From positions 22,025 to 86,024 of the forward strand of contig NZ_JABEQD010000017.1 of the NCBI RefSeq assembly GCF_014174395.1: 64,000 bases of DNA. Reading direction: 5' to 3'. A program made the position numbers and the translations under genes. The first letter of the stretch is position 1. Each line of letters begins with the position of its first letter. The notes under the pieces are model-generated. The model did no database searches and was not told the origin of the DNA. It worked only from the letters and a program-made list of their open reading frames with translations. Origin of the DNA: Gluconacetobacter aggeris. GTDB lineage: Bacteria > Pseudomonadota > Alphaproteobacteria > Acetobacterales > Acetobacteraceae. Below, one piece after another: positions 19,349 to 27,959 of this stretch.

Positions 19349-20301
19349 GGCGCGATCCTCCCGGCCGGCAGGCGGTTCGAGGGCGGCACCTTCGCCCCGC
19401 CGCCACCCAACAGCCACAGGCTGCGCAGTTGGTCCGTCAGCTTCTGCAGGCTGGCGGCAGTCGTCTGCGCCTGCGTCAGCAACACCGGCAGTTCGGCCGA
19501 TGTCTCCTGCAGGTTGCGGGTGATCGCGGGCATGCTCGGGCTCGCCTTGCGCAGGTCGGCGGACATGGCACGGACATTGGCCATGCTGGCATCGGCCTTC
19601 GCCATGACCCCGGACAATTGCCGCTCGATCGGCGTCAACCGGGTGACGGCATCGTTCAGGGATGCGACCAGCGTCTCGGCCTCGCGCACCAGCTTGTCGT
19701 TGGTCATCAGTTGCCCGGCAGAACCCTTGCCGGCATGCAGGTCGGTAATCGTGGCATCCAGCATCGACATCATGTGCTGCGCACTGTCCAGCACCGGCAG
19801 GACGCGCGCACGGATATCGGCAAAGGTCTGGGTAACCATGTCGGCCGGATTGGGTGCGGGGTGCGCTGTCAGCACCGCGTAATGCCAGTCCATCGGCTGC
19901 CCGGTGCCACGCGTGATGTCGATATAGTTCGCCCCGGCCACCACGAACCGCCGCCGGATGGTGGCGGTACTGTCGCGGCGGATGAAAGGCTCGATATCCG
20001 GATCGATATCCGCAACCGCATACATGCCGCCCGCCGGATTGATGCGGATGCGCCGGATGGTGCCGGCACGAATGCCCACCACCTCGACGTCGTCTCCCGG
20101 CGACAGGCCGCTGACGCCGCCATCGGGCAGGACGATCTGCAACCGGCCGGCCGGTGTCAGCCAGTTATGCAGGATGCCCGCCTCGATCACGGCGGCCGAA
20201 CAGATCAGCAGCGCCAGCAGCACCAGCAGCCCGACCCATTCGTCGGCATATCGCACGCGCACCAGTTGCCGTGTCAGGCCCTTCACTTGATCCTTGGCCA
20301 T
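19345..20301 (-). CDS. MlaD-like MCE-domain protein
   Basis: A 318-residue inner-membrane protein: one transmembrane helix (about 24-43), one MCE domain (about 50-135, with LSPGDDVEVVGIRAGTIRRI), then a long helical tail ending in GGGGAKVPPSNR. MCE proteins form hexameric rings that shuttle lipids through the periplasm. The start overlaps the ATPase stop by one base (TGATG). The fold is clear; the cargo is inferred to be phospholipid. Confidence 0.85.
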   Translation of the reverse strand: MAKDQVKGLTRQLVRVRYADEWVGLLVLLALLICSAAVIEAGILHNWLTPAGRLQIVLPDGGVSGLSPGDDVEVVGIRAGTIRRIRINPAGGMYAVADIDPDIEPFIRRDSTATIRRRFVVAGANYIDITRGTGQPMDWHYAVLTAHPAPNPADMVTQTFADIRARVLPVLDSAQHMMSMLDATITDLHAGKGSAGQLMTNDKLVREAETLVASLNDAVTRLTPIERQLSGVMAKADASMANVRAMSADLRKASPSMPAITRNLQETSAELPVLLTQAQTTAASLQKLTDQLRSLWLLGGGGAKVPPSNRLPAGRIAP

Positions 20302-20996
20302 CAGCCCCCCCGCACCGGGAAAAGGCCTTCATCGAGAAGGCGCAAATGAACATTCACCGCCGGCCGGTAATCGGCCCAGGTCGCGGCATGGCGCACGAAC
20401 CACATCACGGCAGCCCCCCGGTCACGGGCCGCAGTGATCGCCTCCAGAAACGCCACCGTCGCATCGGGCGGCAGCATGTCGGAAATGTCTTCCAGCACCA
20501 GCAGGTCAGGCCGGCCCAGAAAAGCCCGCACACAGGCTGCCCGCGCCAGATCGGACACGGACAGGCGCCCCGGACTGGTCACGGGCAGGCCCGGAAAACC
20601 GAAGATCATGCCAAGCTTCATCGCATCCGCCACCACGTCGCCGGTCGGACGGGTGGTATGATGCAGTTGCTGGAGGATGATGTTCTGGTGCGTGCCGAAC
20701 AGGTCCAGCCATGACCCGCGCCGGGTGATCCGCCCGATTCGTCCACGCAGGGCATAAAGCTGCCGGTCCCCCAGTTCCATCCAGTCCAGCCCCATGAACC
20801 GTACGCTGCCCGATGCCAGGGCGACCATGCCGCTGCACAGGTCGGCAAACAGCGTAGCCCGCGTGAAATCCCGGCATTCGATGACGGCGCAATCACCGGG
20901 CATCAGCCGCAGGTCGACCGGCACCGGGGCCATGCCGCTTTCGTCGAATGAAGGCTGTGCGGCGCGAATGTCCAGAATCGGTCCATCTTGCGCCAT
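20301..20996 (-). CDS. MlaF-position ABC ATPase-like protein, Walker A and B lost
   Basis: A 231-residue protein in the MlaF slot of an MCE operon. It keeps the overall ABC domain outline: LMPGDCAVIE, RGRIGRITRRGSWLDLFGTH in the Q-loop region, and LSVSDLARAACVRAFLGRPD near 145-165. The Walker A motif GxxGxGK(S/T) is replaced by ECRDFTRA (Lys to Arg, glycines lost), the signature LSGGQ reads LSVSD, and Walker B ends in ED rather than DE. ATP hydrolysis is therefore unlikely. It starts three bases after the permease gene. It may be a structural subunit or use another ATPase. Confidence 0.7.
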   Translation of the reverse strand: MAQDGPILDIRAAQPSFDESGMAPVPVDLRLMPGDCAVIECRDFTRATLFADLCSGMVALASGSVRFMGLDWMELGDRQLYALRGRIGRITRRGSWLDLFGTHQNIILQQLHHTTRPTGDVVADAMKLGMIFGFPGLPVTSPGRLSVSDLARAACVRAFLGRPDLLVLEDISDMLPPDATVAFLEAITAARDRGAAVMWFVRHAATWADYRPAVNVHLRLLDEGLFPVRGG

Positions 20997-20999
20997 GGC

Positions 21000-21869
21000 T
21001 CAGCCCCCCATGCTGAACAGGATATTGACGACCAGCACCGTCATGATCCCCCGCGCGAACCCGCGCGGCATCAGCGTCGCGATCGTGTCGTCCGCATCCA
21101 CCAGCAGCCCGGTCATGCAGGCCCCCAACCCGACGAAGAAGCCGACCAGGATGAATTTCAGCGGAATGACCAGGAAATCCCACGATGACATCGCCATCAG
21201 CACATTGGCGAAGAACGTCCACACCGAGGTCGTGATCACACCCGCCGAGTGGGTAATGATGAAGCCCATCAGCAGCGATATGGTGGCGAACAGGATACCC
21301 AGCGTAAAGCCGCCGACCATGAACGCGAAGGTACGCGGCAGGACCAGCAGCAGGAACGGGTCCATACCCTGCGCCTGCAACGCCCGGATCTGCCCCCCCA
21401 GCGTCAGGATGCCGATCTCCGTCAGGACCAGCATCCCGCTACGCCCCAGCAGGATGATTCCGACCAGTACCGGCGAGATCTCGCGCACCAGCACCGACAC
21501 CAGGATCGAGCCGGTCATCTGCGCCATACCGGCAAAACCAAGCCAGTAGACCGCCTGCGACACCACCATCAGACCCGCCAGCGTGGCGGTGACCATCGTA
21601 CTCAACAGCCCGCCGCCTACCACCTGGCGCAGGCACTGGCGGAATTCCTCGCGCACGGTCCGCCGCCAGGAATTGGGGCGCACGCTCTCGCGCACTACCC
21701 CCCAGGCCGCGCCCACCAGCGCCAGCACGAACCGCACCTGATGGCGCGTCAGACGGCCGACCCACGCCAGCACCGGACGAACGCGCCCCAGGATCGACAT
21801 CAGCCAACCCGACCGACTGTCCGGCGGGCTGTCCCCCGGCGCGTCGGATGGTACCGGCGCGGCCGTCAT
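21000..21869 (-). CDS. MlaE-like ABC permease
   Basis: A 289-residue inner-membrane permease. After a proline-rich, charged N-terminus, four to six hydrophobic segments cover about residues 90-285, with VREISPVLVGIILLGRSGM and TEIGILTLGGQIRALQAQGM (about 135-170) matching the MlaE coupling and membrane-entry signature. It is the inner-membrane channel of an MCE lipid-transport system. It overlaps the upstream cyclase-like sensor gene by four bases (ATGA). Confidence 0.88.
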   Translation of the reverse strand: MTAAPVPSDAPGDSPPDSRSGWLMSILGRVRPVLAWVGRLTRHQVRFVLALVGAAWGVVRESVRPNSWRRTVREEFRQCLRQVVGGGLLSTMVTATLAGLMVVSQAVYWLGFAGMAQMTGSILVSVLVREISPVLVGIILLGRSGMLVLTEIGILTLGGQIRALQAQGMDPFLLLVLPRTFAFMVGGFTLGILFATISLLMGFIITHSAGVITTSVWTFFANVLMAMSSWDFLVIPLKFILVGFFVGLGACMTGLLVDADDTIATLMPRGFARGIMTVLVVNILFSMGG

Positions 21870-24235
21870 CGCCGCCCCGCCAGCACGTACGTGCGCGTCA
21901 TGCCCGCATGCGGCACGAAGAAACGCCCCCGTTCACGGAACAGGAACCGCCCGCGCAGGATCTGATAAACCTCCTCCGACACCTGGATAGTGCCGACATC
22001 GGGCGCGCCCTGGGCCATCATCTCGGCCATGCCGATGGCATCGCCCCACAGGTTGAAAACCTTCGGGTCCTCGCCCAGCAGGCCGCCGAAAACCGGTCCG
22101 ACATCGATCCCCATGCGAAAGACCGGGTCCAGATCCGCGCGCGACAGGATCGACAGCGACGCCTCGCGCATCACCAGCGCCGCATTCGCCATCCGTTCGG
22201 CCGCACCGGGGTCGGGGGTATGCGAACAGCCTGCCACGCAGACCAGCCGATGGCCCAGCATCTTGATCGAATACAGGCCGTAATCCCGCGCCACGGTCTG
22301 AAGCTGGACCGCCAGCGCCTCGACCAGCGCGATGATTCGCGCCGGATCGTCACGCGACGAGGTGATGATGTCGGCAAAGGTAATCACCATCACCGCCACG
22401 GCCGGGAACAGCCCTTCCACCACGCCGCCCTGCCCATCATGCTGGGTACTGCCCGGCGGAATCAGGAATCCGTCACCCAGCGAATGCTCGGCTTCCTCGG
22501 CCGGCGGCCCGGCCAGTTCTTCGGCTGCCGCCGTCACGGCACTGTAATGCTGGGCGGAGAATCGCGCCGCCACGACGCCCGCGATCATGGCCACGAAATG
22601 CGATACCAGACCGGCACGCGACGCATCCTCCAGCGTGATCATCCCGACCGGCCCCGAAGCCCCCAGGATCGGCGCCAGGAACAGGCTGCGACTGCCGAAG
22701 GTCCGCATGAACAGCCGATAAAAACTGACAGTCCGCTCATCGGACCCTGCATCGGGCACCGTGATCGCATCGCCATGCGCCACCAGGTCGAAGAAGGCCT
22801 GAAGATCGTTGCGCGACAGTTCGAAACCGCCCGAATGGGCATCATGGCGCGAATCATAGGAATCGACGCACAGCAGCGTGGCCCCGTCATGCATCAGGCG
22901 CCACACCGATGCCCGCCGGGCCGACGCCATCTCCGCCAGCCCGCGCGTCAGGATCAGCGCCTCGTCGGTCGGGTCGAACAGCGCCGGATAGCTGGCCACC
23001 GTGCGGAGCATCTGGCTCTCACGCCCCGAGATCGCGCGCAGTCCCTCCAACTCCGCCGACACGCGATCGGTCCGCCGCCCCTGGCGGAACAGCAACGCCC
23101 CCAGCACGGCCGCAAGGGCGACGATCAGCAGCGAGAACATCAAGTTCTGCCGGCCGTCCACCATCGCGAAATTCGCAAAATCGCTTTCCGGCGCAACCAG
23201 GATCAACACCCATTTCTTCGCCGTCGACGGCAGGGGCGCCGCCATGGTGACGAAGTTGCGCTTGCGGCTGCGGATCGAATGCGGACCATAGCCCTGCACG
23301 CGATAGACATCGAACGCCTGCGCCAGCACCGGGTAGCTCCGGGGGTCGAGCACCATCTTCGCCGGGTCCCAGTTCGCCTTCTTCGCCACGTCCAGCATGT
23401 GCCGGCCGGCCAGAAGATGCCCGTCCTGGTCGAGGATCAGCGCATGGCCGCTCTTGCCGATCTGCAGCGAATCCAGAAAATTCGTCAGCTCGTTCATCGA
23501 CAGGTTGACGGCAAAGACGAACCGGCGGCCATCCTGCCCCTGATAGGCGATCGAGGCCGTAATGATCATCTGGCCCGTCTGGGTGATCAGATAGGGCGCC
23601 GACCAGTACAGCTTGCCGGATTCGGTCGCCCCCCTGAACCAGTCGCGGGTCCGCGGGTCGTAATCACCGGTCGGATTGCTCTCGTTGCGCAACACTCCGC
23701 CCTTCTCGTCGTAGAACTGATGGACGAACTGCGCCCCCGCCTCCTCGCCGGTCAGTTGCGTCGTCTCCAGCCCCTTGCCCTTGGGGTCGCGCTCGATCAG
23801 GTCGAAATGTCCCTCGGAATCGGCCAGGTAGAAGGAATGGACCTGCGGCACGTGCCGCAGCATGCTGCCGCCATAGGAATTGAAGATCTTGATGATCGCC
23901 GTCTGCGACCCATGCTCCAGCATGTCGCGCGCGATCACCGTCCCCGCCGTGGCCGGCCCCAGATAATCGCCCACTTCCTGCGCGATATAATTCTGCTCGC
24001 TGACCAGCAGGTCATGGGTCAGCGCCAGCGCCCCGGATCGGATCGACCGGTACGAATGCAGGGCGATCCCGCCGATGACCGCAACCACCAGCACGACGCC
24101 GAAGATGGGAACACCGACATGCAGCAGAAACCGCCTGACCTGGTCCGAACGGGCATCGGCGGGGTCCACGATTTCGTCAGCGTTCAATGATCTCTTCCCG
24201 GTCTGTTGGCCCAGAGCGCACAACGGCTGCTCCAC
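21866..24235 (-). CDS. dCACHE-GAF-adenylate/guanylate cyclase-like sensor, catalytic residues degenerate
   Basis: A 789-residue membrane sensor starting at GTG 24235. TM1 is at about residues 35-57, a periplasmic dCACHE region at about 60-360 (SFYLADSEGHF, DPRTRDWFRGA), TM2 near 375-395, a GAF-like domain at about 420-580, then a class III cyclase domain (about 610-770). The cyclase domain keeps the first metal Asp (VITFADI), but the second metal Asp is His (KMLGHRLV), and WGDAIGMAEMM lacks the Asn and Arg of the usual GDxxNxAxR. It is probably inactive as a cyclase. Its last four bases overlap the MlaE-like gene, so it should signal to the transporter. Confidence 0.8.
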   Translation of the reverse strand: MEQPLCALGQQTGKRSLNADEIVDPADARSDQVRRFLLHVGVPIFGVVLVVAVIGGIALHSYRSIRSGALALTHDLLVSEQNYIAQEVGDYLGPATAGTVIARDMLEHGSQTAIIKIFNSYGGSMLRHVPQVHSFYLADSEGHFDLIERDPKGKGLETTQLTGEEAGAQFVHQFYDEKGGVLRNESNPTGDYDPRTRDWFRGATESGKLYWSAPYLITQTGQMIITASIAYQGQDGRRFVFAVNLSMNELTNFLDSLQIGKSGHALILDQDGHLLAGRHMLDVAKKANWDPAKMVLDPRSYPVLAQAFDVYRVQGYGPHSIRSRKRNFVTMAAPLPSTAKKWVLILVAPESDFANFAMVDGRQNLMFSLLIVALAAVLGALLFRQGRRTDRVSAELEGLRAISGRESQMLRTVASYPALFDPTDEALILTRGLAEMASARRASVWRLMHDGATLLCVDSYDSRHDAHSGGFELSRNDLQAFFDLVAHGDAITVPDAGSDERTVSFYRLFMRTFGSRSLFLAPILGASGPVGMITLEDASRAGLVSHFVAMIAGVVAARFSAQHYSAVTAAAEELAGPPAEEAEHSLGDGFLIPPGSTQHDGQGGVVEGLFPAVAVMVITFADIITSSRDDPARIIALVEALAVQLQTVARDYGLYSIKMLGHRLVCVAGCSHTPDPGAAERMANAALVMREASLSILSRADLDPVFRMGIDVGPVFGGLLGEDPKVFNLWGDAIGMAEMMAQGAPDVGTIQVSEEVYQILRGRFLFRERGRFFVPHAGMTRTYVLAGRR

Positions 24236-24295
24236 CAGGATAGGCTACCGTCAACACAAAAACCAACCCGCCAGATGCGTGTCTGCCATCCACGG

Positions 24296-24976
24296 TCACG
24301 CAAACCAGATCGGCTCCTTGAGCTTTTCCAGAAAACGGCTGTGCGCCGCCAGTTCCTCAGGTGACGGCACGATCGGCCGGGGCGTGCGACCGATCACGCG
24401 CTCGTAGCTGTACGCGGCCGGGCCGCCTCCCCCATCCTCGACCATCAGGCCCAACCCGCGCTGCCGGCCCCCCATCAGTTCCAGATAGACCTCGGCCAGC
24501 AGGCGGCAATCGAGCAGCGCGTTATGCGTGGTGCGCGCCGACAGGTCGATCGAGAAACGCCGGCACAGCGCGTCCAGGCTGTTGGGCAGGCCGGGATAGC
24601 GTTCGCGCGCGATATCCAGCGTATCGACCATCCGGTCCAGCGACAGCACCGGCCGGCCGGCACGCTCCAGCTCCGCGTTCAGGAAGCCGAAATCGAAGCG
24701 CGCATTATGCGCGATCATCTCGTCCTGTCCGATAAAAGTCAGGAATTCGTCTGCGATTTCATGAAACCGCGGCTTGCCTTCCAGATCCGCCAGCGTAAAG
24801 CCGTGAACCTTCGTCGCTTCCTCCGGAATGTCCCGCTCCGGATGGATCAGCACCCGGAAATGTTCCCCGGTCGGTAGATCGTCGATCAGTTCCAGGGCAG
24901 CGATCTCGATCACCCGGTCCCCTTTCTTCGGGTCCAGACCGGTGGTTTCGGTATCGAACAGGATCGATCGCTTCAT
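24296..24976 (-). CDS. dnaQ: DNA polymerase III epsilon subunit (3'-5' exonuclease)
   Basis: A 226-residue proofreading exonuclease of the DnaQ family. Exo I is LFDTETTGLDP (residues 6-16, catalytic D-x-E), exo II IAHNARFDFGF near 88-98, exo III HNALLDCRLLAEVY near 150-163 (His and Asp of the DEDDh set). The length fits the alphaproteobacterial type. Its ATG 24976 overlaps the coaE stop by four bases. Confidence 0.95.
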   Translation of the reverse strand: MKRSILFDTETTGLDPKKGDRVIEIAALELIDDLPTGEHFRVLIHPERDIPEEATKVHGFTLADLEGKPRFHEIADEFLTFIGQDEMIAHNARFDFGFLNAELERAGRPVLSLDRMVDTLDIARERYPGLPNSLDALCRRFSIDLSARTTHNALLDCRLLAEVYLELMGGRQRGLGLMVEDGGGGPAAYSYERVIGRTPRPIVPSPEELAAHSRFLEKLKEPIWFA

Positions 24977-25599
24977 GGCGTTTTTCCTTCCGCGCGCAGC
25001 CGCATGCCATCTTCCGCGCGCAGCCGCGCGACCAGCCGCCGCACCCGGCGCATGGTATCATTCCGCGACAGGCCGGTGCGGATCACATCGTCCGCCCGGC
25101 GCCGCTTCTCCCGATCGGGCATCTGGCGCGCGATCACCGCCGCCACTTCGGCCGGCGCCATGCCCCGCCGCCTGGCCACCCGATAGGCCTGCACCTCCGG
25201 CGGCGCCGAAACCACGGCCACCCGGTCGCACAACCTGTCGCCCCCGGTTTCGAACAGCAACGGCACATCCAGCACCGCCCAGGAATGGCCCGCCCGCCGC
25301 GCCCGCGCCAGAAAACGGTCGCGCTCCTGCCGCACCATGGGGTGAATGATGCGCTCCAGCCCCTTCAGGACCGCCCGATCGGCGACGGCCGCACGCCGCA
25401 GCACTGCGCGATCCAGCATCCCATCCCGCACCGATCCGGGCACCAGCCGCCCGATCGCCGGCAGCGCCCTGCCACCCGGCGCCTGCAACGCATGAACCGC
25501 CGCATCGGCATCGAACACCGGAAAGCCGGCCCGCCGCAGCATCCGCGCCACCGTCGACTTGCCCATCCCGATCCCGCCGGTCAGGCCGAGAATGCGCAT
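24973..25599 (-). CDS. coaE: Dephospho-CoA kinase
   Basis: A 208-residue kinase for the last step of coenzyme A synthesis. P-loop GLTGGIGMGKST (about residues 4-15), VFDADAAVHAL near residue 29 and LDVPLLFE (about 115) are the family motifs. ATG 25599 starts two bases after the aroE stop. The order dnaQ-coaE-aroE is common in alphaproteobacteria. Confidence 0.95.
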   Translation of the reverse strand: MRILGLTGGIGMGKSTVARMLRRAGFPVFDADAAVHALQAPGGRALPAIGRLVPGSVRDGMLDRAVLRRAAVADRAVLKGLERIIHPMVRQERDRFLARARRAGHSWAVLDVPLLFETGGDRLCDRVAVVSAPPEVQAYRVARRRGMAPAEVAAVIARQMPDREKRRRADDVIRTGLSRNDTMRRVRRLVARLRAEDGMRLRAEGKTP

Positions 25600-25601
25600 C
25601 G

Positions 25602-26510
25602 TCACCGCGCGAGGTCGGCGTCGAACAGCGCCTGGATCTCGGCATCGACCGCCGGATCGACACCGAACCAGCATTTGAAGCCCAGCCGCGCCTGATGCAG
25701 CAGCATGCCGGTACCGTCCACAACCCGCAGTCCCCGCGACACCGCGGCCGTCAGCAGCGGCGTCATGCGCGGCACATAAACAATGTCCGACACCACCATG
25801 TCATCCGGCGCACGCGTCAGGTCGGGCGTAAACACATCACCCGGCCCGCCATGCATGCCCAGCGACGTGGTGTTCACCAGCAGCGCGTGACCCGGCAGAT
25901 GGTCCGTCCAGCCCGCCCAGTCGATCACCGAAACCGGCGCCGGCCCCTCCACCGACAGCGCCTCCGCCAGCGCCACGGCCCGGGTGGTGGTGCGGTTGGC
26001 GACCGAGACCGCCACGCCGCGATCCAGCAGGCTGGCGGCAACTGCCCGAGCAGCCCCCCCGGCTCCCAGCAGCAGCACCGGCCCGCGCGTCACATCCACG
26101 CCCTTCGCCTCCAGGCTGGCAACGAATCCGTCGCCATCGGTCGAATGGGCTTCGATCGTCCCATCCTGCGCAAAGACCAGCGTATTGACCGACCCGGAAC
26201 GCACGGCCGAGCGATGCAGCCGGTCGGCGATCGCGAACGCCGCCTCCTTGTGCGGAATGGTCACGTTCGCTCCCCGGAATCCGGCTGCACGCAGACCATG
26301 CACCGCAACCTCGAACGCGCCCGGCCGCACCGGCAGCGGCACATAGGCGCCATCGATGCCATACCGGGCCAGCCAGAAATTATGCAGCAGCGGCGAGCGC
26401 GAATGGGCCACCGGCCAGCCGATCACCCCGGCCAGCCCGGTCGTCCCGCGAATCGTCAGCCGGCCGGGCTCGACCCGCGCCGAAGAAGAAGCATCCGTCA
26501 CGTCACTCAT
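25602..26510 (-). CDS. aroE: Shikimate dehydrogenase
   Basis: A 302-residue NADP-dependent enzyme reducing 3-dehydroshikimate in aromatic amino-acid synthesis. GWPVAHSRSPLLHNFWL is the substrate-binding N-terminus, NVTIPHKE carries the catalytic Lys near residue 87, ST DGDG the partner Asp, GAGGAARAV the cofactor turn and NTTSLGM the C-terminal motif. ATG 26510 matches the family start. Another, broken aroE-like sequence lies at 8963-9229. Confidence 0.95.
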   Translation of the reverse strand: MSDVTDASSSARVEPGRLTIRGTTGLAGVIGWPVAHSRSPLLHNFWLARYGIDGAYVPLPVRPGAFEVAVHGLRAAGFRGANVTIPHKEAAFAIADRLHRSAVRSGSVNTLVFAQDGTIEAHSTDGDGFVASLEAKGVDVTRGPVLLLGAGGAARAVAASLLDRGVAVSVANRTTTRAVALAEALSVEGPAPVSVIDWAGWTDHLPGHALLVNTTSLGMHGGPGDVFTPDLTRAPDDMVVSDIVYVPRMTPLLTAAVSRGLRVVDGTGMLLHQARLGFKCWFGVDPAVDAEIQALFDADLAR

Positions 26511-26517
26511 ACCGCAC

Positions 26518-27294
26518 TCACGCCGTGTATCGCGCCCAGGCCAGCGGCAGCAGCCGCGCCAGCCGGTCAGCCCATTCCCGCTGTCCCGCCGCATCGGCCA
26601 CCAGATCCTGCCGGATCTCCAGTTCCACGTGCGGCAGGCCACGCGCCTCGGCATGGAACGGCACCGTATGGTCGCTGGTATCGGTCAGCGCATAGGGCTC
26701 GTTGTCGCCGACCACCAGACCAGGCTCCAGCTCCAGCAGATCCTTCAGGATCAGGCCGAAACGCGGTCCATGATTATGCAGGATGCCCGCATGCCAGGGC
26801 CGCGCGATGCCATCCATCTCGGGCGTGAAACTGTGCAGCGACACCAGCACCGTCGGCTGCCCCGCTTCCTGCCGTGAATCCAGTTCCTCGGTGATCCGCT
26901 CATGATAGGGCCGGAAAATCCGCTCCACCCGTTCCGTCACCGCCGCCGCGTCCAGTTCCGCATTCCCCGGCACCGGCGTTCCGTCGCTGGTCCGCACGAT
27001 CGAGGTCGGGTGTCCCGGCGCGCGATTGCAGTCGATCACCAGGCGCGAATAAGCCTGCTCGATCAGGATCGTCTCCAACCGCTCGGCCAGCAGGCGCCCC
27101 ATCCCGGCCATGCCGATATCCCAGGCGATATGCCGGTCCCATTCGGCTGCCGGCACGCCCAGATCGCCCAGCCGGGCCGGCACGGCCCGCCCGGCATGGT
27201 CGCTGACCAGAACGAAGGGCGACGGGCCCGTCCGGCCATGCACCCGCACCGGCTGCGGATCGCCCGCACCCAGCAGCGGTTCGTTCTGCCCCAT
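26518..27294 (-). CDS. N-formylglutamate amidohydrolase-like protein
   Basis: A 258-residue zinc hydrolase-like protein. VLVSDHAGRAVP (about 27-38), VIDCNRAPGHPTS near 90 and LVSLHSFTPEMDG near 145 are the conserved blocks of this family, which releases glutamate from N-formylglutamate in histidine breakdown. No hut genes are adjacent. ATG 27294 has AGAGGGA upstream; it starts seven bases before the next gene (aroE). A second member occurs at 42933. Confidence 0.88.
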   Translation of the reverse strand: MGQNEPLLGAGDPQPVRVHGRTGPSPFVLVSDHAGRAVPARLGDLGVPAAEWDRHIAWDIGMAGMGRLLAERLETILIEQAYSRLVIDCNRAPGHPTSIVRTSDGTPVPGNAELDAAAVTERVERIFRPYHERITEELDSRQEAGQPTVLVSLHSFTPEMDGIARPWHAGILHNHGPRFGLILKDLLELEPGLVVGDNEPYALTDTSDHTVPFHAEARGLPHVELEIRQDLVADAAGQREWADRLARLLPLAWARYTA

Positions 27295-27368
27295 CGTCTC
27301 GTCCCTCTTCTGATACCCGATCCCGCCGGTTCTACCCTGCGCCCCAGCATCACGAAAGGCGTCGCATC

Positions 27369-27956
27369 TCACCCATCGGCCAACGCATGCAGGCGGCCCG
27401 GCGCCGATGCAGGGTCCCAGCGCACCGGGCCGACGATCCGCAGAACCTCGCGCCCCGCCCGGTCGATCACCAGCGTCACCGGCACCCCGTCCTCGCGCAG
27501 CGCGGTGGGGATCTGCATATGCGGGTCAGAGAATATCCGCAGCCCCTCGATCGCATGGCTGCGATAGAATCGCCGTACCAGATCCACTCCGCCATGATCG
27601 ATCGAAACCGGCAGCACCGCGATATCGCCCTCGGGCGAGACCTGCCGCGCCAGCGCCGCCAGCGCCGGCATCTCCGCGACGCAGGGCTGGCACCATGTCG
27701 CCCACAGATTCAGCACCACGATCCGGCCATGCCAGTCGGCCAGATGCCGCGTGCTCCCACCTTCATCCAGAAAGCTCAGGTCCGGCAGCGCGCGCGGCGC
27801 GGTCGTGCGACGCGCCGGCAGATCCACCGGCACGGCCCCCTCGGCCCGCGCCGGCGGCGCAAGGATGGAATTGCACCCGGCCCATGCGGCCAGTAGGGTG
27901 CCGCCATCTGCGAGCAACGCTCGCCGACCGACGGTTTTCGACAGGATCTGGGGCAT
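27369..27956 (-). CDS. Exported TlpA/ResA-like thiol-disulfide oxidoreductase
   Basis: A 195-residue redoxin. The N-terminus has a twin-arginine-like signal ([11 protein letters not shown], then a hydrophobic run), so export by Tat or Sec is likely. The active site WCQPC is in [16 protein letters not shown] near residue 85-100, and the later [11 protein letters not shown] has the cis-Pro. Such proteins reduce disulfides in the periplasm, for example in cytochrome c maturation. The start is uncertain: ATG 27956 leaves only three bases to the divergent argH ATG; an alternative ATG at 27980 overlaps argH. Confidence 0.8.
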   Translation of the reverse strand: MPQILSKTVGRRALLADGGTLLAAWAGCNSILAPPARAEGAVPVDLPARRTTAPRALPDLSFLDEGGSTRHLADWHGRIVVLNLWATWCQPCVAEMPALAALARQVSPEGDIAVLPVSIDHGGVDLVRRFYRSHAIEGLRIFSDPHMQIPTALREDGVPVTLVIDRAGREVLRIVGPVRWDPASAPGRLHALADG

Positions 27957-27959
27957 GGC

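Noticed and set aside
21848..24190. 780-codon open frame opposite the cyclase-like sensor gene
   Set aside because: Antisense frame caused by high GC in the third codon position; His/Arg-rich, no motifs, while the minus-strand frame has clear domains.
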